64,000 nt of DNA from Pegea sp. RAD2-039 (Eukaryota > Chordata > Thaliacea > Salpida > Salpidae). This document shows, piece after piece, positions 34,974 to 48,132 of the stretch. The stretch covers positions 744,001-808,000 of the forward strand of contig JAQGEQ010000263.1 in assembly GCA_034620365.1 (NCBI GenBank), read 5' to 3'. The position numbers and the translations under genes are program-made. Under the pieces are notes generated by a model. It had not been told where the DNA came from, searched no databases, and worked only from the letters and a program-made list of their open reading frames with translations. Within the stretch, counting starts at the first letter, position 1. The number at the start of each line of letters is the position of its first letter.

Positions 34974-35738
34974 TTATTCAAGACTAAATCTACCAGTAAC
35001 AAGATTAAGTCTTTGAACAGGGTTTTCTGAACGAAGTCTTAATATATAAACAGTTGTTGTATAAAAATCAAGTTCAAGAGAATTTCTAAACTCTTCGTTA
35101 CTATAAAAATATTGTCGATCAATATCATACATATCTCCAAAATATTCATGAATTTCTTCATGTGTAGATGAATATGGGTGGGTTAAATGCTTATTTTGAT
35201 CTAAAGTAACATTGTTTAGACAATATTTGGTGTTGGAATCAATAAAATTACTCATTTTTTCAATATATTTATATCTATCGCATGGGTTAATAGCAACCCA
35301 AGCACCTTTATCCCAGATAACATCAAATTTTCCTAACACATCAAAATCTAAATCGAAAAAATCGCCCATGAAAATTGATATATCGTACTTTTTTGATTTA
35401 TAAACAGTGAAATGCTCGTTGATCGGACAGATATAAGTTTCAAAGCTCAAATTATGGTTCTCGAAAAACATTTTAATTGCTCTTTGAGAGATTTCAACAC
35501 CTATAACTGTATGTCCTTGATTAGCTACATATTTCATATCCATAGTATCTCCACATAAAGGAAAGAAAACTCGACATTTAGTGTTTCCAAACAGTTTTTT
35601 TCGTAATTTTCGTAAATCTTTTGTAACACATATCGCCTTTCCTTCGTAACTTTTATTAATCCACATGCTTGTCCAATCATTTATAGTCATGTGACTAAGT
35701 TTTGCAATGGTAAGATCATTCATAATTTGATATATCAC
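34974..35738 (-). CDS. TPMT: thiopurine S-methyltransferase family protein (TPMT)
   Basis: SAM-dependent methyltransferase; vertebrate TPMT methylates thiopurines and other thiols or selenols in the cytosol. The frame of 254 residues is intronless. Family blocks in order: DWTSMWINKS (WxxxW-type entry), CRVFFPLCGDTMDMKYVANQ with the SAM motif I, GHTVIGVEISQRAI, a motif ending GDFFDLDF, GKFDVIWDKGAWVAINPCDR, and a Cys/Tyr-rich C-terminal domain. Human TPMT has 245 residues with FFPLCGKAVEMKWFADRGH and [20 protein letters not shown], so the match is close. There are two possible starts (35738 and the Met six codons later); I took the first. Confidence 0.93.
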   Translation of the reverse strand: MIYQIMNDLTIAKLSHMTINDWTSMWINKSYEGKAICVTKDLRKLRKKLFGNTKCRVFFPLCGDTMDMKYVANQGHTVIGVEISQRAIKMFFENHNLSFETYICPINEHFTVYKSKKYDISIFMGDFFDLDFDVLGKFDVIWDKGAWVAINPCDRYKYIEKMSNFIDSNTKYCLNNVTLDQNKHLTHPYSSTHEEIHEYFGDMYDIDRQYFYSNEEFRNSLELDFYTTTVYILRLRSENPVQRLNLVTGRFSLE

Positions 35739-36244
35739 TTTTTAATCTTTAATTTTAAGCTACAAACAGACATTTATTTAATAGATAGCAAAATATTTCA
35801 GTTTTTATCATTTCTAGAACGATTAGTTTTATTATAAATAAATTATTTTTGAATGTCTATTATGATGTAATTATCATTATTAAAATTATATTATTAATTT
35901 TGCCGATTTTTTAAATTTTATTAATTTTATCTAACCTGTATAACCCTTTTGAAATATTCTAATTTAGAATAATAAATTTCACAAAGATTTATTTCATTGT
36001 AAACTGAAAAAATCTACATTAACAGCAACCAATGATTAGAATTAAGAACATCATCATCTTTTTAAAATTACAAATTCCGTTTGTTATTAATTTATTTCAA
36101 TTCTTTTCATATTATTCTAAAAATACCAAAACTTTATTTTTTACAAAATAAAATTGAAAATGGTTAAACTCGTGGCTACTAAATTAAAACTATTAATTTG
36201 TGAATAATCAAACAAAATAAAACATTTGAAAGAATTTTTTTACG
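35739..36244. other. intergenic region upstream of TPMT
   Basis: AT-rich sequence between the TPMT start and the 5' edge of a truncated LINE. No gene or motif was seen. Confidence 0.5.
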
Positions 36245-37495
36245 CAAAAATTCTTTTTGCTGAGCTATCAGCTGAAGTGAGTATCATAGAAGGGGCATTT
36301 CCATCATGAGCAAATACACAAGTACTTCATCAAAATCTTTATCACCTCCTAGTCAAATCACTAGTGGTGTTTTTCAAGGTTCTGTTCTGGGTCCCCTTCT
36401 CTTTTTACTTTTCATTGAAGACCTCATCAGAAGACTAGTAGCAGTAGATGATGCCAGTGTGTTTGTGTATGCAGATGATATCAAGCTATTATCTTGTAAT
36501 CCTTCAGAACTTCAACCTGCACTACACACTGTAGAAAACTGGTCTACGAATTGGCAGCTCAGAATCCAGCCCACAAAGTCTGAACTCATAACTTTTTCTC
36601 GTAAACCAGCTGTAAATTGCTTGAACCAATACTCCATCAATAGATTTATTATTCAACGAGTATCTTCGGTCCTAGACCTTGGCAGTACTCTATCACCTGA
36701 CTTTAAATGGCGCATTTATATTTCTAAACTCTTTGCAAAATCAATCAACCTTGTCTACCTTATTATAAAGACCTTGAATTCTAAGGATCCATGCTTCTTT
36801 AAAAATCTTTTCAAAATGTACGTACGTTCAATTCTTGAATACAATGTCAGTGCATGGATGCCATATCAAGTTAGTGATATCAAAAAAATCGAATCCGTTC
36901 AGGCCAAAATTACAAGATTAGTATGCAGGAAACTTAATATTAAATATGATAGTTATAAACATCGTCTCAGTTTCTTCAATTTAGATACTTTGGAAATTCG
37001 ACAGATTAAATACGACTCAATTCTTATTTTTAAAATTATCCACAATCTAGTTGACCTTAAATTCGATGCTTTCTTTTCCATTAGTCCTTCCCTCAAGTTA
37101 TATCAGCTCAGACGACACACATTACATCTTAATAAGCCCATATCACCTGGTACGTTAATCAGAGCAAATTTTTTCTCATACCGCATAATTAGTACTTGGA
37201 ACCAGCTGCCATCAGACATTGTCATGTCAGAATCACTCGTGTTGTTCGAGCAGAAGTTGAACCGTTATAATATTGCCAAGATTATCATTTCTAAACTGTA
37301 GTTATTTTTATTTCTGATATATTTGGCATTATATGTAATTGATCACCGTTATACTGTATGGGTAGTACTGAAATACCATGTGTTACATCGTTTTCTTTCT
37401 ATATTTGTAACTTTAATAAGTATAATTTGTGAAAATGTGAGTTACCGAGAGATACTCTTTTCAGGCACCCTCCTTTGCGTTTATTATAATAAATT
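36245..37495 (+). mobile_element. 5'-truncated non-LTR retrotransposon (LINE, CR1/L2/Rex-like)
   Basis: The main frame (36306-37301, 331 residues) carries the second half of a reverse transcriptase: GVFQGSVLGPLLFLLFIEDL and the catalytic VYADDIKLL, then thumb-like sequence (NPSELQPALHTVENWSTNWQ) and the C-terminal region (SILEYNVSAWMPYQ, LDTLEIRQIKYD, YQLRRHTLHL, WNQLPSDIV). The endonuclease and RT N-terminal half are missing, as usual for 5'-truncated LINE copies. The 3' end near 37430-37495 reads CTCTTTTCAGGCACCCTCC... followed by A/T-rich TTATTATAATAAATTAATT instead of a poly(A). The open frame suggests a fairly young insertion. Confidence 0.9.
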
Positions 37496-37857
37496 AATTA
37501 ATTATTGCTAGTAACATTCAATAAAGTAGCACTGGATTTAATTAATATTTATTCAAAAAATAGTTTTAAACCATCAAACTAATAAGTTAATCCGTAATTC
37601 AAAATTTTTATCTTATTGTTTTATATTATTTTTTCGTCAGTTTAGCCGCCAAAGTTTACTTCAATTGAAACCAAGACATTAAAAATGTTTTAATACAGAT
37701 TGTCATAAATGTTTACCATTTACATTTGGAAACTCTTTTGTCTTTAAAATTGGACCTTGATCCTGTCTAAAATTAGGGGATTTCCCATTTTAGTAGACAA
37801 CTGACTTCTATCTATATCATTTTATTATTTGATTTTGTTGATCAACAATTCTATAAA
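37496..37857. other. short intergenic region, ACAA2 promoter side
   Basis: AT-rich spacer between the LINE 3' end and the ACAA2 start. No specific promoter element was recognised. Confidence 0.5.
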
Positions 37858-40068
<2,211 letters not shown>

Positions 40069-40774
40069 TAATGTTATAGGGTAACAGATTTCATTCTAAA
40101 TTCACTAATCAAGATCTTAAACAAAATGTTCTTCAAAAATTTCAACAATTTCAAATTTACAGATTTGTAAAACATTTAATTGTTTTAAACACTTTTCAAA
40201 TATATATTTTTTAATTCCAATTTAAACTAAGAATTATTCTCTACTTTAATAGTTTTAGTTACTTTTGAAAAATTAATTAAACATGAAAAATAAAAAAGTT
40301 TAATATCTTCTTAAATTGCAGTAATTTATAAAAGAGTTAATAAAGCAGATTAATCAATTATTTGATATTTTTTAGTAAGATTAGAATATCAAAAGACAAA
40401 CAGGATGCTAATACTTAAACCAATAAACATTTGATAACTTTAAAATATCAACAGTAGTTGTTAATCTATACACCAAATTCAATATGAATGCATCAAGTTT
40501 AATCTCAGCACATTAAAAAGAGTTGAAAATGTTTGAATAAATTCTCTTCACAAGTTTTAATTAAACAAAAGAAAAGCTTTTATTATTGAGATGCTAGTGA
40601 AAATAAAACTTTGCATTTTATCAAAAATGTTGTTAATAATAAATTAAAAGGTTTTATCAGTCAGTTGACATCGAGATTTCTAATATTTATTTCTTCTAAC
40701 CAATTGTAATAACCCAGATTTCGTCATCATTTTTCAGGAGGTTCGTTGGAAGTAAAGATTAGTAGTAAAATTTA
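40069..40774. other. AT-rich intergenic region downstream of ACAA2
   Basis: Holds the ACAA2 3' UTR and AT-rich DNA up to the first LTR fossil. No gene was seen. Confidence 0.5.
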
Positions 40775-41560
40775 ATTGGGTTACAGTAGAATATTTTGCC
40801 ACTTACGTAAATGTGTGACTAGTTCAGTCTAAATCTGACTGTGGTATTCTTCATTGTGTCGCCTTTTACAATTAAATAAAGCTAAAGATTTATTTTCATT
40901 ACAATTTATCAATCTTTTGGGCGAACTGTTGCCAGTTGTTTGAACATTATTGGAGCCTAGAGCAATTAAAGCTAATCAACGGCTAAGAGAGTTTCCTTTT
41001 AATATATCTAGTATAGAATTGGAATAAGACTCTATTTCAATATTTATACTAGTTAAAACTCGAAATAAAGTGAATATGCAAATGACTCAGTAGTTTAAAA
41101 TGTGCAGAATGAATAAATCTTGTAAAATGAAAAGATCTTCATCTGTTGAAGAAAGAGTACAGAAATATAAAGCTGTTTGTCATAGAGGGTCTCGATTTTG
41201 AGATGGTAGGAAGTAACTTCCTTAAAACTCATAAGAAGATTGTGTTTTAGTTAGGAAGTCCACAAGAGGATAATTACTAAAGATATAGAAGAAGAAAATT
41301 ACACGAAATTGTCATGCCAACTGTTTTAAATGTGGCAGAGAGGACATTATAGTCATTCGTATGCTGTTCACATTTGGTCATCTAAGAAGCAGTCACTTAG
41401 GGAAAAAAAGAAAATACTTGTGATGAGGAACCAGACCAAAACGGAATATTTATGCTCGACTGGATCTAATCAGGGATCAACAAGAAGTCCTAAGCTTTCT
41501 CGCTGCGAGGAAGAGCAGGACGGAAGCAATCACAAACGGCGATAAGAGATATGAGCGTTT
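40775..41560 (+). mobile_element. LTR retrotransposon fossil, copy A (LTR, leader, gag remains)
   Basis: A short LTR (about 40775-40903, ending TTACA) aligns with the LTR of the second copy at 43753-43926: shared blocks include ACGTAAATGTG(/A) and GTCGCCTT followed by an AATAAA. A leader with GGGCGAACTGTTG...ATTGGAGCCTAG follows and is also shared. Near 41310-41370 there are remains of a CCHC zinc knuckle, so gag was present. No pol was found. The copy is clearly broken by several changes. Family most likely Ty3-like, judged only from gag and layout. Confidence 0.6.
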
Positions 41561-42240
41561 TCCAAGAGTAATAAAGAACTCCGTAGAAGTCGTTACAACC
41601 ACGGCGGAAGAGAGGTTAGTAGAAGCGGGACAACAAACTGTATAGCGCTTGAATTTCTTTCCTATCCTTTATATTACCATTTTTCTTTTACTCAGTTTGT
41701 AAATTTTTGGTAGAACAGCTTCGTTAATCCACAATTTTTAAGTCCGTCAGAGACAAAAAATTGACTCGCATCATATGGAGCAAAAGAACTTCATACTATC
41801 ATTCAGGAAGAGATGTTAAATCTAGATAGTTGACAGTTGTTATAGAGATAGATGTGACGAAGCTAGAAAAGAGCTTCATACTTCACTCAACAAGAAAAGA
41901 TCGCAGTTTAAATCGCAAGTTAAAATCGCAGAAGCTGCTAGAACGACACTGACAAACTGTCTACAGGGCTCCAACTTTGGTATTTAATTCGAAGTTTTGC
42001 ATCTGCTACAACTGCTGTCATTAACCAGACTCACAGGGCCCTTGTACCCGGGTTATTTGAACTTTTTTGTCGTTAATATATGTCCACTTAGGACCCCTGC
42101 TGGTAGGCAGGTATGGTAACCATTTTAACACACAGATGAAATGTATTTGTTACTTCTTTATGCTTTAATATTTTTTCTGGGGCAAAAAGAAGTAATAAGC
42201 TAAGCTTCTTTTTGATAAAGATCAATTATAAAGATTCTAC
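41561..42240. repeat. intergenic DNA with a dispersed repeat fragment
   Basis: The block 41926-41985 (plus strand GCAGAAGCTGCTAGAACGAC and CTACAGGGCTCCAAC) is a diverged copy of part of the SINE-like repeat at 5728-5800. The adjoining sequence to about 42125 (GGACCCCTGCTGGTAGGCAG, GGTAACCATT) is GC-richer than its surroundings and likely belongs to the same or a joined element. Confidence 0.5.
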
Positions 42241-42257
42241 CAAAAGATAATTTAACT

Positions 42258-42494
42258 TTGATGTTTTCCAAAAGCTGTTTATTTATTGCAAAAACTTTAA
42301 ACAAAAGATTTTATCTTATAGATAAGAAAATTATTAACATAATCCAATCGACAAATAATGTTGTTCTAAAAATTGATAAAAAATCAGGTATTAGTCGAAC
42401 AAATCGAATATTGTCAGAAGAGGAAGCTTATTATTTTTGTCCAAGAAAACTTTCAGCTAAGCATTTCATACTGATAAAAATAAGCTTACAATAA
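42258..42494 (+). other. 78-codon open frame of doubtful status
   Basis: A small frame rich in Lys, Ile and Asn with SGISRTNRILSEEEAYYFCP. No family is recognised and there is no flanking splice or start evidence. It lies in a repeat-rich stretch and may be chance or a remnant. Confidence 0.15.
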
Positions 42495-42813
42495 AGCTGA
42501 TAGTGGAATTATATGTTTAAAAAGTAAAACTTTTCTAGTTTCAAACTTAAATAAACCGACAATTAAGCTGATTATTTCACGATATTTATTTTATATCCTT
42601 AAATCATTATTATAGATAAGTTTACTGGGAAGGTTTTTTCATCTTTTTTTATTTCAAAACAAATTTGCTCTGCTGCTTTAGATGGATTTATCTGTTTTAT
42701 TTTGGGGATATTCTAACATAAGACGTGTCTAATTTTGAAAATATGATAAAGCAAAATTTGGTACAACGGTTTTGATCATCCAGTAAAGTTTTAGAAATAC
42801 AGTATTTCCTATA

Positions 42814-43926
42814 TGTAATGATATACGAAAGAACTTTATTCGAGTTATTAAGGTGACTAACAGCGATAAATATTTTAGCGATAGCTTGATTGTAGATAGA
42901 TCCAACGTAGCCCTCTAATCAGCGTGGGAGGGCTTTCTACAATACTTGGAAGTTTTTTCACATTTTCTACAGTGAGGCTAAATGTTGCTTCAGATCTGTT
43001 CCAACCAAATTCATCTTTGTCAACTTCTTCCATTTTGTCCTGCAGGGCATCCACTAATGTCCTCGCTTGAATCAAGGCGTTCTCCAACGTTAAACTTTCA
43101 CGTTCTAACAACTTTTGTCTTATATCTGATGAAGCTAATCCATTTATAAATGAATCCCTAATCATACCATCCCTGTGTTCTATTCCCGTTACACTCTTAA
43201 ATTCACAGTTATTAGCTAGACGAACCAAAGTGAACCAAAATTGTTCTAGAGATTGATTTGACTTCTGCTTCTCTGTACGTAGCAGATGACGCGCAAATAT
43301 TTCATTTGATTTCTTTACAAATATCCGTTCCAGCGTCGCTTCAGCTTCTACATAAGTCTGGCAGCTCTTAAAATATTCATACACGTCTGGAGTTGAATAA
43401 TTAACAAGTAGATTTAATTTGTCTTCATCATTTCCATCTGACATAAACTTATTAAGAAAATTGGTAAAAGTCTTTTTCCAATGACACCACTCTTTGCCTG
43501 CTGAAGGGCTATTCGGGTCTATAGACAGCACTTTAGGTTTAAATAGCAAATCCATCTTTTTCATACAAAAAATAACTTTTTTACAGTGAAAAAACTAAAT
43601 GTTCAGTCTAATATACAAACTAATATCAAATAGAATCTTATCGAAATCTGTACTAGATACAGCAAAAAGAAACTTTCTTAACAGTCACTAAGCTCCAATA
43701 AAGCCAAAACAACAGTTCACCAAAGAAATAAATTCTATTAATTTGAATAAATTGTAAAAATAATTACACTTTATATATTCAAATTATTAAGGCGACTAAC
43801 AACGACAAGTATACTAACGATACGGGTTGCCTACAAGACGGTCTACTACCAATTGACAACGGTCTAAACGAGAATACCTATCAGTACATTTACGTCAGCG
43901 ACAAAATAGTTTACTGTTACACCACA
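42814..43926 (-). mobile_element. LTR retrotransposon fossil, copy B (gag-only, internally deleted)
   Basis: Read on the minus strand: a 5' LTR at 43926-43753 (TGTGG...TTACA), a leader with GGTGAACTGTTG and ATTGGAGC, a gag frame (43564-42875) and a partial 3' LTR ending TTACA at 42814. Gag resembles Ty3-type capsid proteins (WCHWKKTFTNFL, ATLERIFVKK, LARTEKQK-type linker, DSFINGLASSDIRQKLLE). No pol genes are present, so the copy is not whole. It has the same LTR and leader as copy A 2 kb away in the opposite orientation. The two LTRs differ clearly, so the insertion is not recent. Confidence 0.75.
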
Positions 43927-45404
43927 CTATTTATATATTTTGCTTGTTCGATTTATTGTTTGCTGAGAGTTTTTATTAATAGTTTTTAATCATCATCATA
44001 GAACAAACTACTTTAATATTTTGTTTGCTAGAATAGCTTTTCCCAGCATTCTTTTACTGTCAGCAAACTCTTCTTGTTCACGCAATTTCCAATATATAAC
44101 CGAAAATCTCAAAAAACTGTTACTAAAAAACTGTCATTATGATTTTTAAAAAAGTGAGTTAAAATAAAAAATAATTTTAAGGTTTTTTTTGCAAGTTTTC
44201 TTTGAGGTTTTCAATTGCCATACTGCTAATTTAGCTTAAAATTCTAGGTTACTAAGAATTGGCCCAATTTTTTAAACTTTAGTAGAATTAATAAATTTTA
44301 TACTTTCTAAATTCTATATTCCAACAACAAATTTATGACAAAACATAGAATCTACCAAACAAGAATTATCAACTAATTCAAAGTATGAACATTAAAAGTT
44401 AATTTAAAATTTAAAGAATAATAAATAGATTTTAAACGATATCAACTAAAGGATATTTTAGTTACAAACATATTTTCTGATAATAAAATTTTAGACGAAA
44501 AGCTTACTATAAGCAAAGGTCTATTGATATCTATATAGAATCTGTTTTTCATGTTTTATAAAGTACTAATTTTACCGCGGACTTACAATGTTCTGTTGTC
44601 AATTACGCCGATAAGTGCATATATGGTCTAAATAAATAAAAAATTAAAATATTATTGCGTATGAAGCATTACTGCGCCAATATTTTAAAAGTAAATTTTA
44701 GTTATTTTGTAATAATTGGCTTTTGCAACATTTACTCCCTATTCTTTTCTAAGCATTTAAAGTTTAGGTTTTATTTACGTGTAAGACTAATTCTTTATTA
44801 TTTTACACAAAAATGTGAAATTTTTTTTGGATGTTTATATTTATTGATTAAAGTATTTGTTTTTAAGCATTTTTAATTCTTTTTTTATAGTTTGCTTCAT
44901 TGAATAATTTTAAATAAGTTTAATTAATGACATACTATTTAAAATTTTGTACTTCTTTTATATTTTAACATCTCTTATATAAATTATTTCATTATAAAAT
45001 CCTGAATGCTTTAATTTTTGTTGTTTTTATTTTAAATTTATAAAACAAATAATTATTTATTTAATACTTGGTAAACATTTCTATCAAATTACATATCTTT
45101 TTGTATTTTATAATTTTATTATTTGATAGTTAGAAATACTGATTTAAATTTTATTTGTTGTTTTTTAAGTTTTGTTGTTTCTTTAATTTTCGAATTTATT
45201 CATCTTTTGTTTCCTGTAAAACTCAAGTAGTTTATTTATTTTTTAAAACTTATGTCATGGTTGTTGAACCTTTTAAAAAGCTTTATTTCTTTTTTAAATT
45301 TTTCTTCACTACACATGTATATACATTTATTTATTATTAAATATCTTTGAGATTTGTTTATATTTCTAATAGTTTGGAGAAAAAGATTTATTAATTTTTG
45401 CGGA
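43927..45404. other. AT-rich intergenic region
   Basis: Extremely AT-rich. Frames at 44655-44876 and 45155-45340 are dominated by Phe/Leu/Tyr and look like AT noise. The 5' UTR and promoter of the gene at 45405 should be at the end. Confidence 0.5.
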
Positions 45405-45890
45405 ATGGCTGATGAATATCATGATATACTAGTTGAGTTTCAATATTTTATTCATCAAATTTTTGAAAATACTTCTTATGATGAACTCTCTTCTGATGGA
45501 AAACAACTATTTGAACAGCTTTTATATAAAAGTAAAATGTTAGATGATGAAGCCAAAAAAATAGTTAAAAAGTTTCAAAGTATGGCTACAACTGTTTCAG
45601 AAGTTTACCATTACCATACCATGCTTAAAGTAATATGGAGATATATAAGAGATCTACCTGCTAATCCTACAAACAAACTGTTTTTGATGATTTTAGCTTT
45701 TTGTTCTTTAAAAGTTAGCTTAAGGATGAAAAATAAAACAGTTGTTGATAGTTGGAGAAATAAAATAGCTGTTTGGCTTGGTACACAATTAACAACTGGT
45801 GGTCAAGGTGTTACAGGTTTAGGTGAAGGTAGTGCTATTAATCGGGTTGAAAGGTTTTTTAGCACTCCATATTTACATGATTTTGATTAA
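45405..45890 (+). CDS. unrecognised all-helical small protein, intronless
   Basis: The frame is open from 45354, but the ATG at 45405 (MADEYHDILVEFQYFIHQIF) is the likelier start because the 17 residues before it are AT-noise-like. It codes for 161 residues, predicted mainly helical: an acidic first part, LLYKSKMLDDEAKKIVKKF, a hydrophobic helix LFLMILAFCSLKVSLRM, then VVDSWRNKIAVWLGTQLTTG and a Gly-rich stretch before FFSTPYL. The arrangement of a buried hydrophobic helix followed by W...WLG faintly recalls Bcl-2-fold proteins, but the BH1 NWGR core is absent and I do not assign it. Base composition is more gene-like than its surroundings. Stop at 45888-45890. Confidence 0.6.
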   Translation: MADEYHDILVEFQYFIHQIFENTSYDELSSDGKQLFEQLLYKSKMLDDEAKKIVKKFQSMATTVSEVYHYHTMLKVIWRYIRDLPANPTNKLFLMILAFCSLKVSLRMKNKTVVDSWRNKIAVWLGTQLTTGGQGVTGLGEGSAINRVERFFSTPYLHDFD

Positions 45891-46162
45891 CTTTGTTGGA
45901 AGAATATTTATTCATCTTGAATCTATTCAATTTTTTGTAATACTTATAAGGTTGATCATGATTTTAGTTTAAATTCTTGATTATGAATTTTTTAATGAAT
46001 GTAGTAAATGATTTACAGTTTAGATAAAGAAATTTATTTAAATCATTTAATTATTAGATTTTTCCATTTATGTTTAATAATATATATAAGCTTTATAAAG
46101 CTAAGTACAATTATTAAAATTATATTATTTGCATTTCCTAAATCACAATATATACTAATCTT

Positions 46163-47047
46163 ATGGTGACTGGTTATCTATCTATAAACTATTCATCTTT
46201 CCATTTCAGCTTATTATTGCCAATAATGCGTCTTCTTGCAAATCTCAAAAAATTAAATTTAAACTTGAAGAGATTTTATACTTATGAAACACCTCCTCAT
46301 CAATGGAACAAATTTTATCCAATAGCTGATGGAAGAAGGCAATCACCAATTAATTTAAGTCTAAATGATCCTGATATTTCATTAAAAAAATCTTATAACT
46401 CAAAATTACAATTGAATTATAAAGATGATGATATAACCTATATAGTTAACAATGGAACGTCTATAACATTCTTCTCAAATGAACAAGCAACAATTACAGG
46501 AGGTCCTCTTGGTTCAAAGTCATTTAAGTTGCTTCAATTTCATTTTCATTGGGGCTCTCAAAGTCATTGTGGTTCAGAACACCTTCTAAATGGTCGCCAA
46601 TTTTCTGCTGAGTTGCATATAGTTCATATGAATGAAATGTATAATAGTTTTGATGAAGCTCTCACTAAAGATGATGGTTTATGTGTGATTGGAGCTTTTA
46701 TTGATGCCAAAGTTGGTGCTGATAATGAAGCATATGCTCCTGTTATAAAAGAATTTAAAAATGTTATATCAGTAGGATCTGAAATTGAAATCTCACCAAA
46801 TATTAACTGTTGTGATCTTTTACCTAATAATCTACATAATTATGCATTTTATGAGGGGTCTTTAACAACTCCACCTCTTAATGAATGTGTGCATTGGATT
46901 TGTATGTTAGATCCAGTAGTTATATCAGAAGAACAGATGGAAAAGTTTCGTCATTTAGAAGGTTCTAATAATAATAAAATTGTAAATAATTATCGAAATA
47001 TACAAAGCTTATTTGGACGTAAAATATTTCATGTGTGTTGTAATTGA
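46163..47047 (+). CDS. alpha carbonic anhydrase, tandem copy 1
   Basis: Zinc enzyme interconverting CO2 and bicarbonate. The frame is open for 294 residues, but the sequence from 46165 to 46209 looks like a short intron or leader (GTGACTGG...CATTTCAG). The likelier start is ATG 46226 ([20 protein letters not shown]), whose basic, acid-free leader fits a mitochondrial targeting peptide. Core motifs are intact: GRRQSPINL, zinc ligands in FHFHWGSQ and ELHIVHMN, the gatekeeper Glu in SEHLLNG, and [16 protein letters not shown] with the proton-relay Thr. There is no membrane anchor or secretory signal. Length fits cytosolic/mitochondrial family members (about 260-305). Confidence 0.95.
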   Translation: MVTGYLSINYSSFHFSLLLPIMRLLANLKKLNLNLKRFYTYETPPHQWNKFYPIADGRRQSPINLSLNDPDISLKKSYNSKLQLNYKDDDITYIVNNGTSITFFSNEQATITGGPLGSKSFKLLQFHFHWGSQSHCGSEHLLNGRQFSAELHIVHMNEMYNSFDEALTKDDGLCVIGAFIDAKVGADNEAYAPVIKEFKNVISVGSEIEISPNINCCDLLPNNLHNYAFYEGSLTTPPLNECVHWICMLDPVVISEEQMEKFRHLEGSNNNKIVNNYRNIQSLFGRKIFHVCCN

Positions 47048-47732
47048 CTTTTAATTTGAAACTACACTCCTGCTTTTACCTTATCTCTTTTTCAACCTCA
47101 TTTATGTGTCTAATATCTACATTCTAATCATATTTGTAACTGTTTTATATCCTAAAATACTCATTCTATAATTGTGTAAATACTCCAGCAGTAACATCTA
47201 AATATTTTTATCTGTTATATTTATTTATAAATTGATTTAAACTAATTTTGTAATTACGAGCAGATTTGTATATATATGTAAACGTCTAGTTACACTTTTG
47301 CTATTTTGTACTTTATATATATCAGTCAGTTTTATTTTTATATCCTAGTATGTTCTGTACAATATATTGCGGTAGCCTTTCTTGTATTGTTTTAATGCAT
47401 GTATGTTTTTATTTTTCAGTCAATGTAGGCTTATTATTACTTGATACTTTTCTTAATTTTTCAAACTATTCCTTTTGAAATTGAATCTTTTTTATGATTT
47501 GGTAAGATTTATATTATATTTTTGTAGATACTCCAAAACTTTATTTAACTAATATTGGTAGTTGTCAGTTTTTATAAAACTTGATAAATTTTATGAAACA
47601 TTATATCACATTTACATTTTCTTCTAACATTGTAAAATATTTTTAAAAAGATTTAGAAGCTGAGACTTCAAGCTTCATTAATTTGAATTACTATTGAACT
47701 CATAATTTGGTTTCTACTTCAACCAACTGACC

Positions 47733-47795
47733 AATTTCTACTTCAGGTCCCACCAGTAGAAGTAGAAGATGGTGAAATGCCAGAAGAAAGATCAA
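47733..47795 (+). pseudogene. copied ZC3H18 exon inside array unit 1
   Basis: The stretch around ACCAATTTCTACTTCAGGTC, ending GAAATGCCAGAAG, is identical or nearly so to the ZC3H18 exon and its acceptor at about 54729-54797 (coding VPPVEVEDGEMPE). Copies recur at about 49710-49765, 51678-51733 and 53649-53704. Isolated from other ZC3H18 exons, it has no coding context here. Confidence 0.85.
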
Positions 47796-47854
47796 AATGA
47801 AGTGATGAAGATTAGATGGATGTTCAAAGACCTGATTTCATGGGAAATTTTACT

Positions 47855-48096
47855 TGAAGATAAATTCATTTCAGTCGCGACTCTGGCTGCCATGGAAACG
47901 GCAGCTACTCTTCGAGGCTCTGTTACTCCGATCATTCTTTGACTAAAAGAGATGTTGATAAGAGAGTAGATGAAGATTAGAGAACTGACGTTGCATAACC
48001 AGCTTCATAGAGAAACTGGGGCACTTGGGTCGTTTTTCCCGAACCTGTCTCCCTTCAAATGATCACAACATCATTTTCTGTGATCGCTTCCATGAT
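47855..48096 (-). pseudogene. DHX37-like DEAH helicase exon fragments, unit 1
   Basis: On the minus strand two exon-like pieces appear. One (48096-47999) reads [13 protein letters not shown][15 protein letters not shown], helicase motif I with a Walker A. In this copy the usual Cys codon before GETGSGK is TGA, followed by Arg for Gly. After a short intron comes [25 protein letters not shown], motif Ia (47927-47855). This matches DHX37-type (Dhr1, ribosome biogenesis) helicases. No other helicase exons lie nearby, so it is a gene fragment. Confidence 0.8.
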
Positions 48097-48132
48097 TTTT
48101 GCATTTCCTAAATCACAATATATACTAATCTT

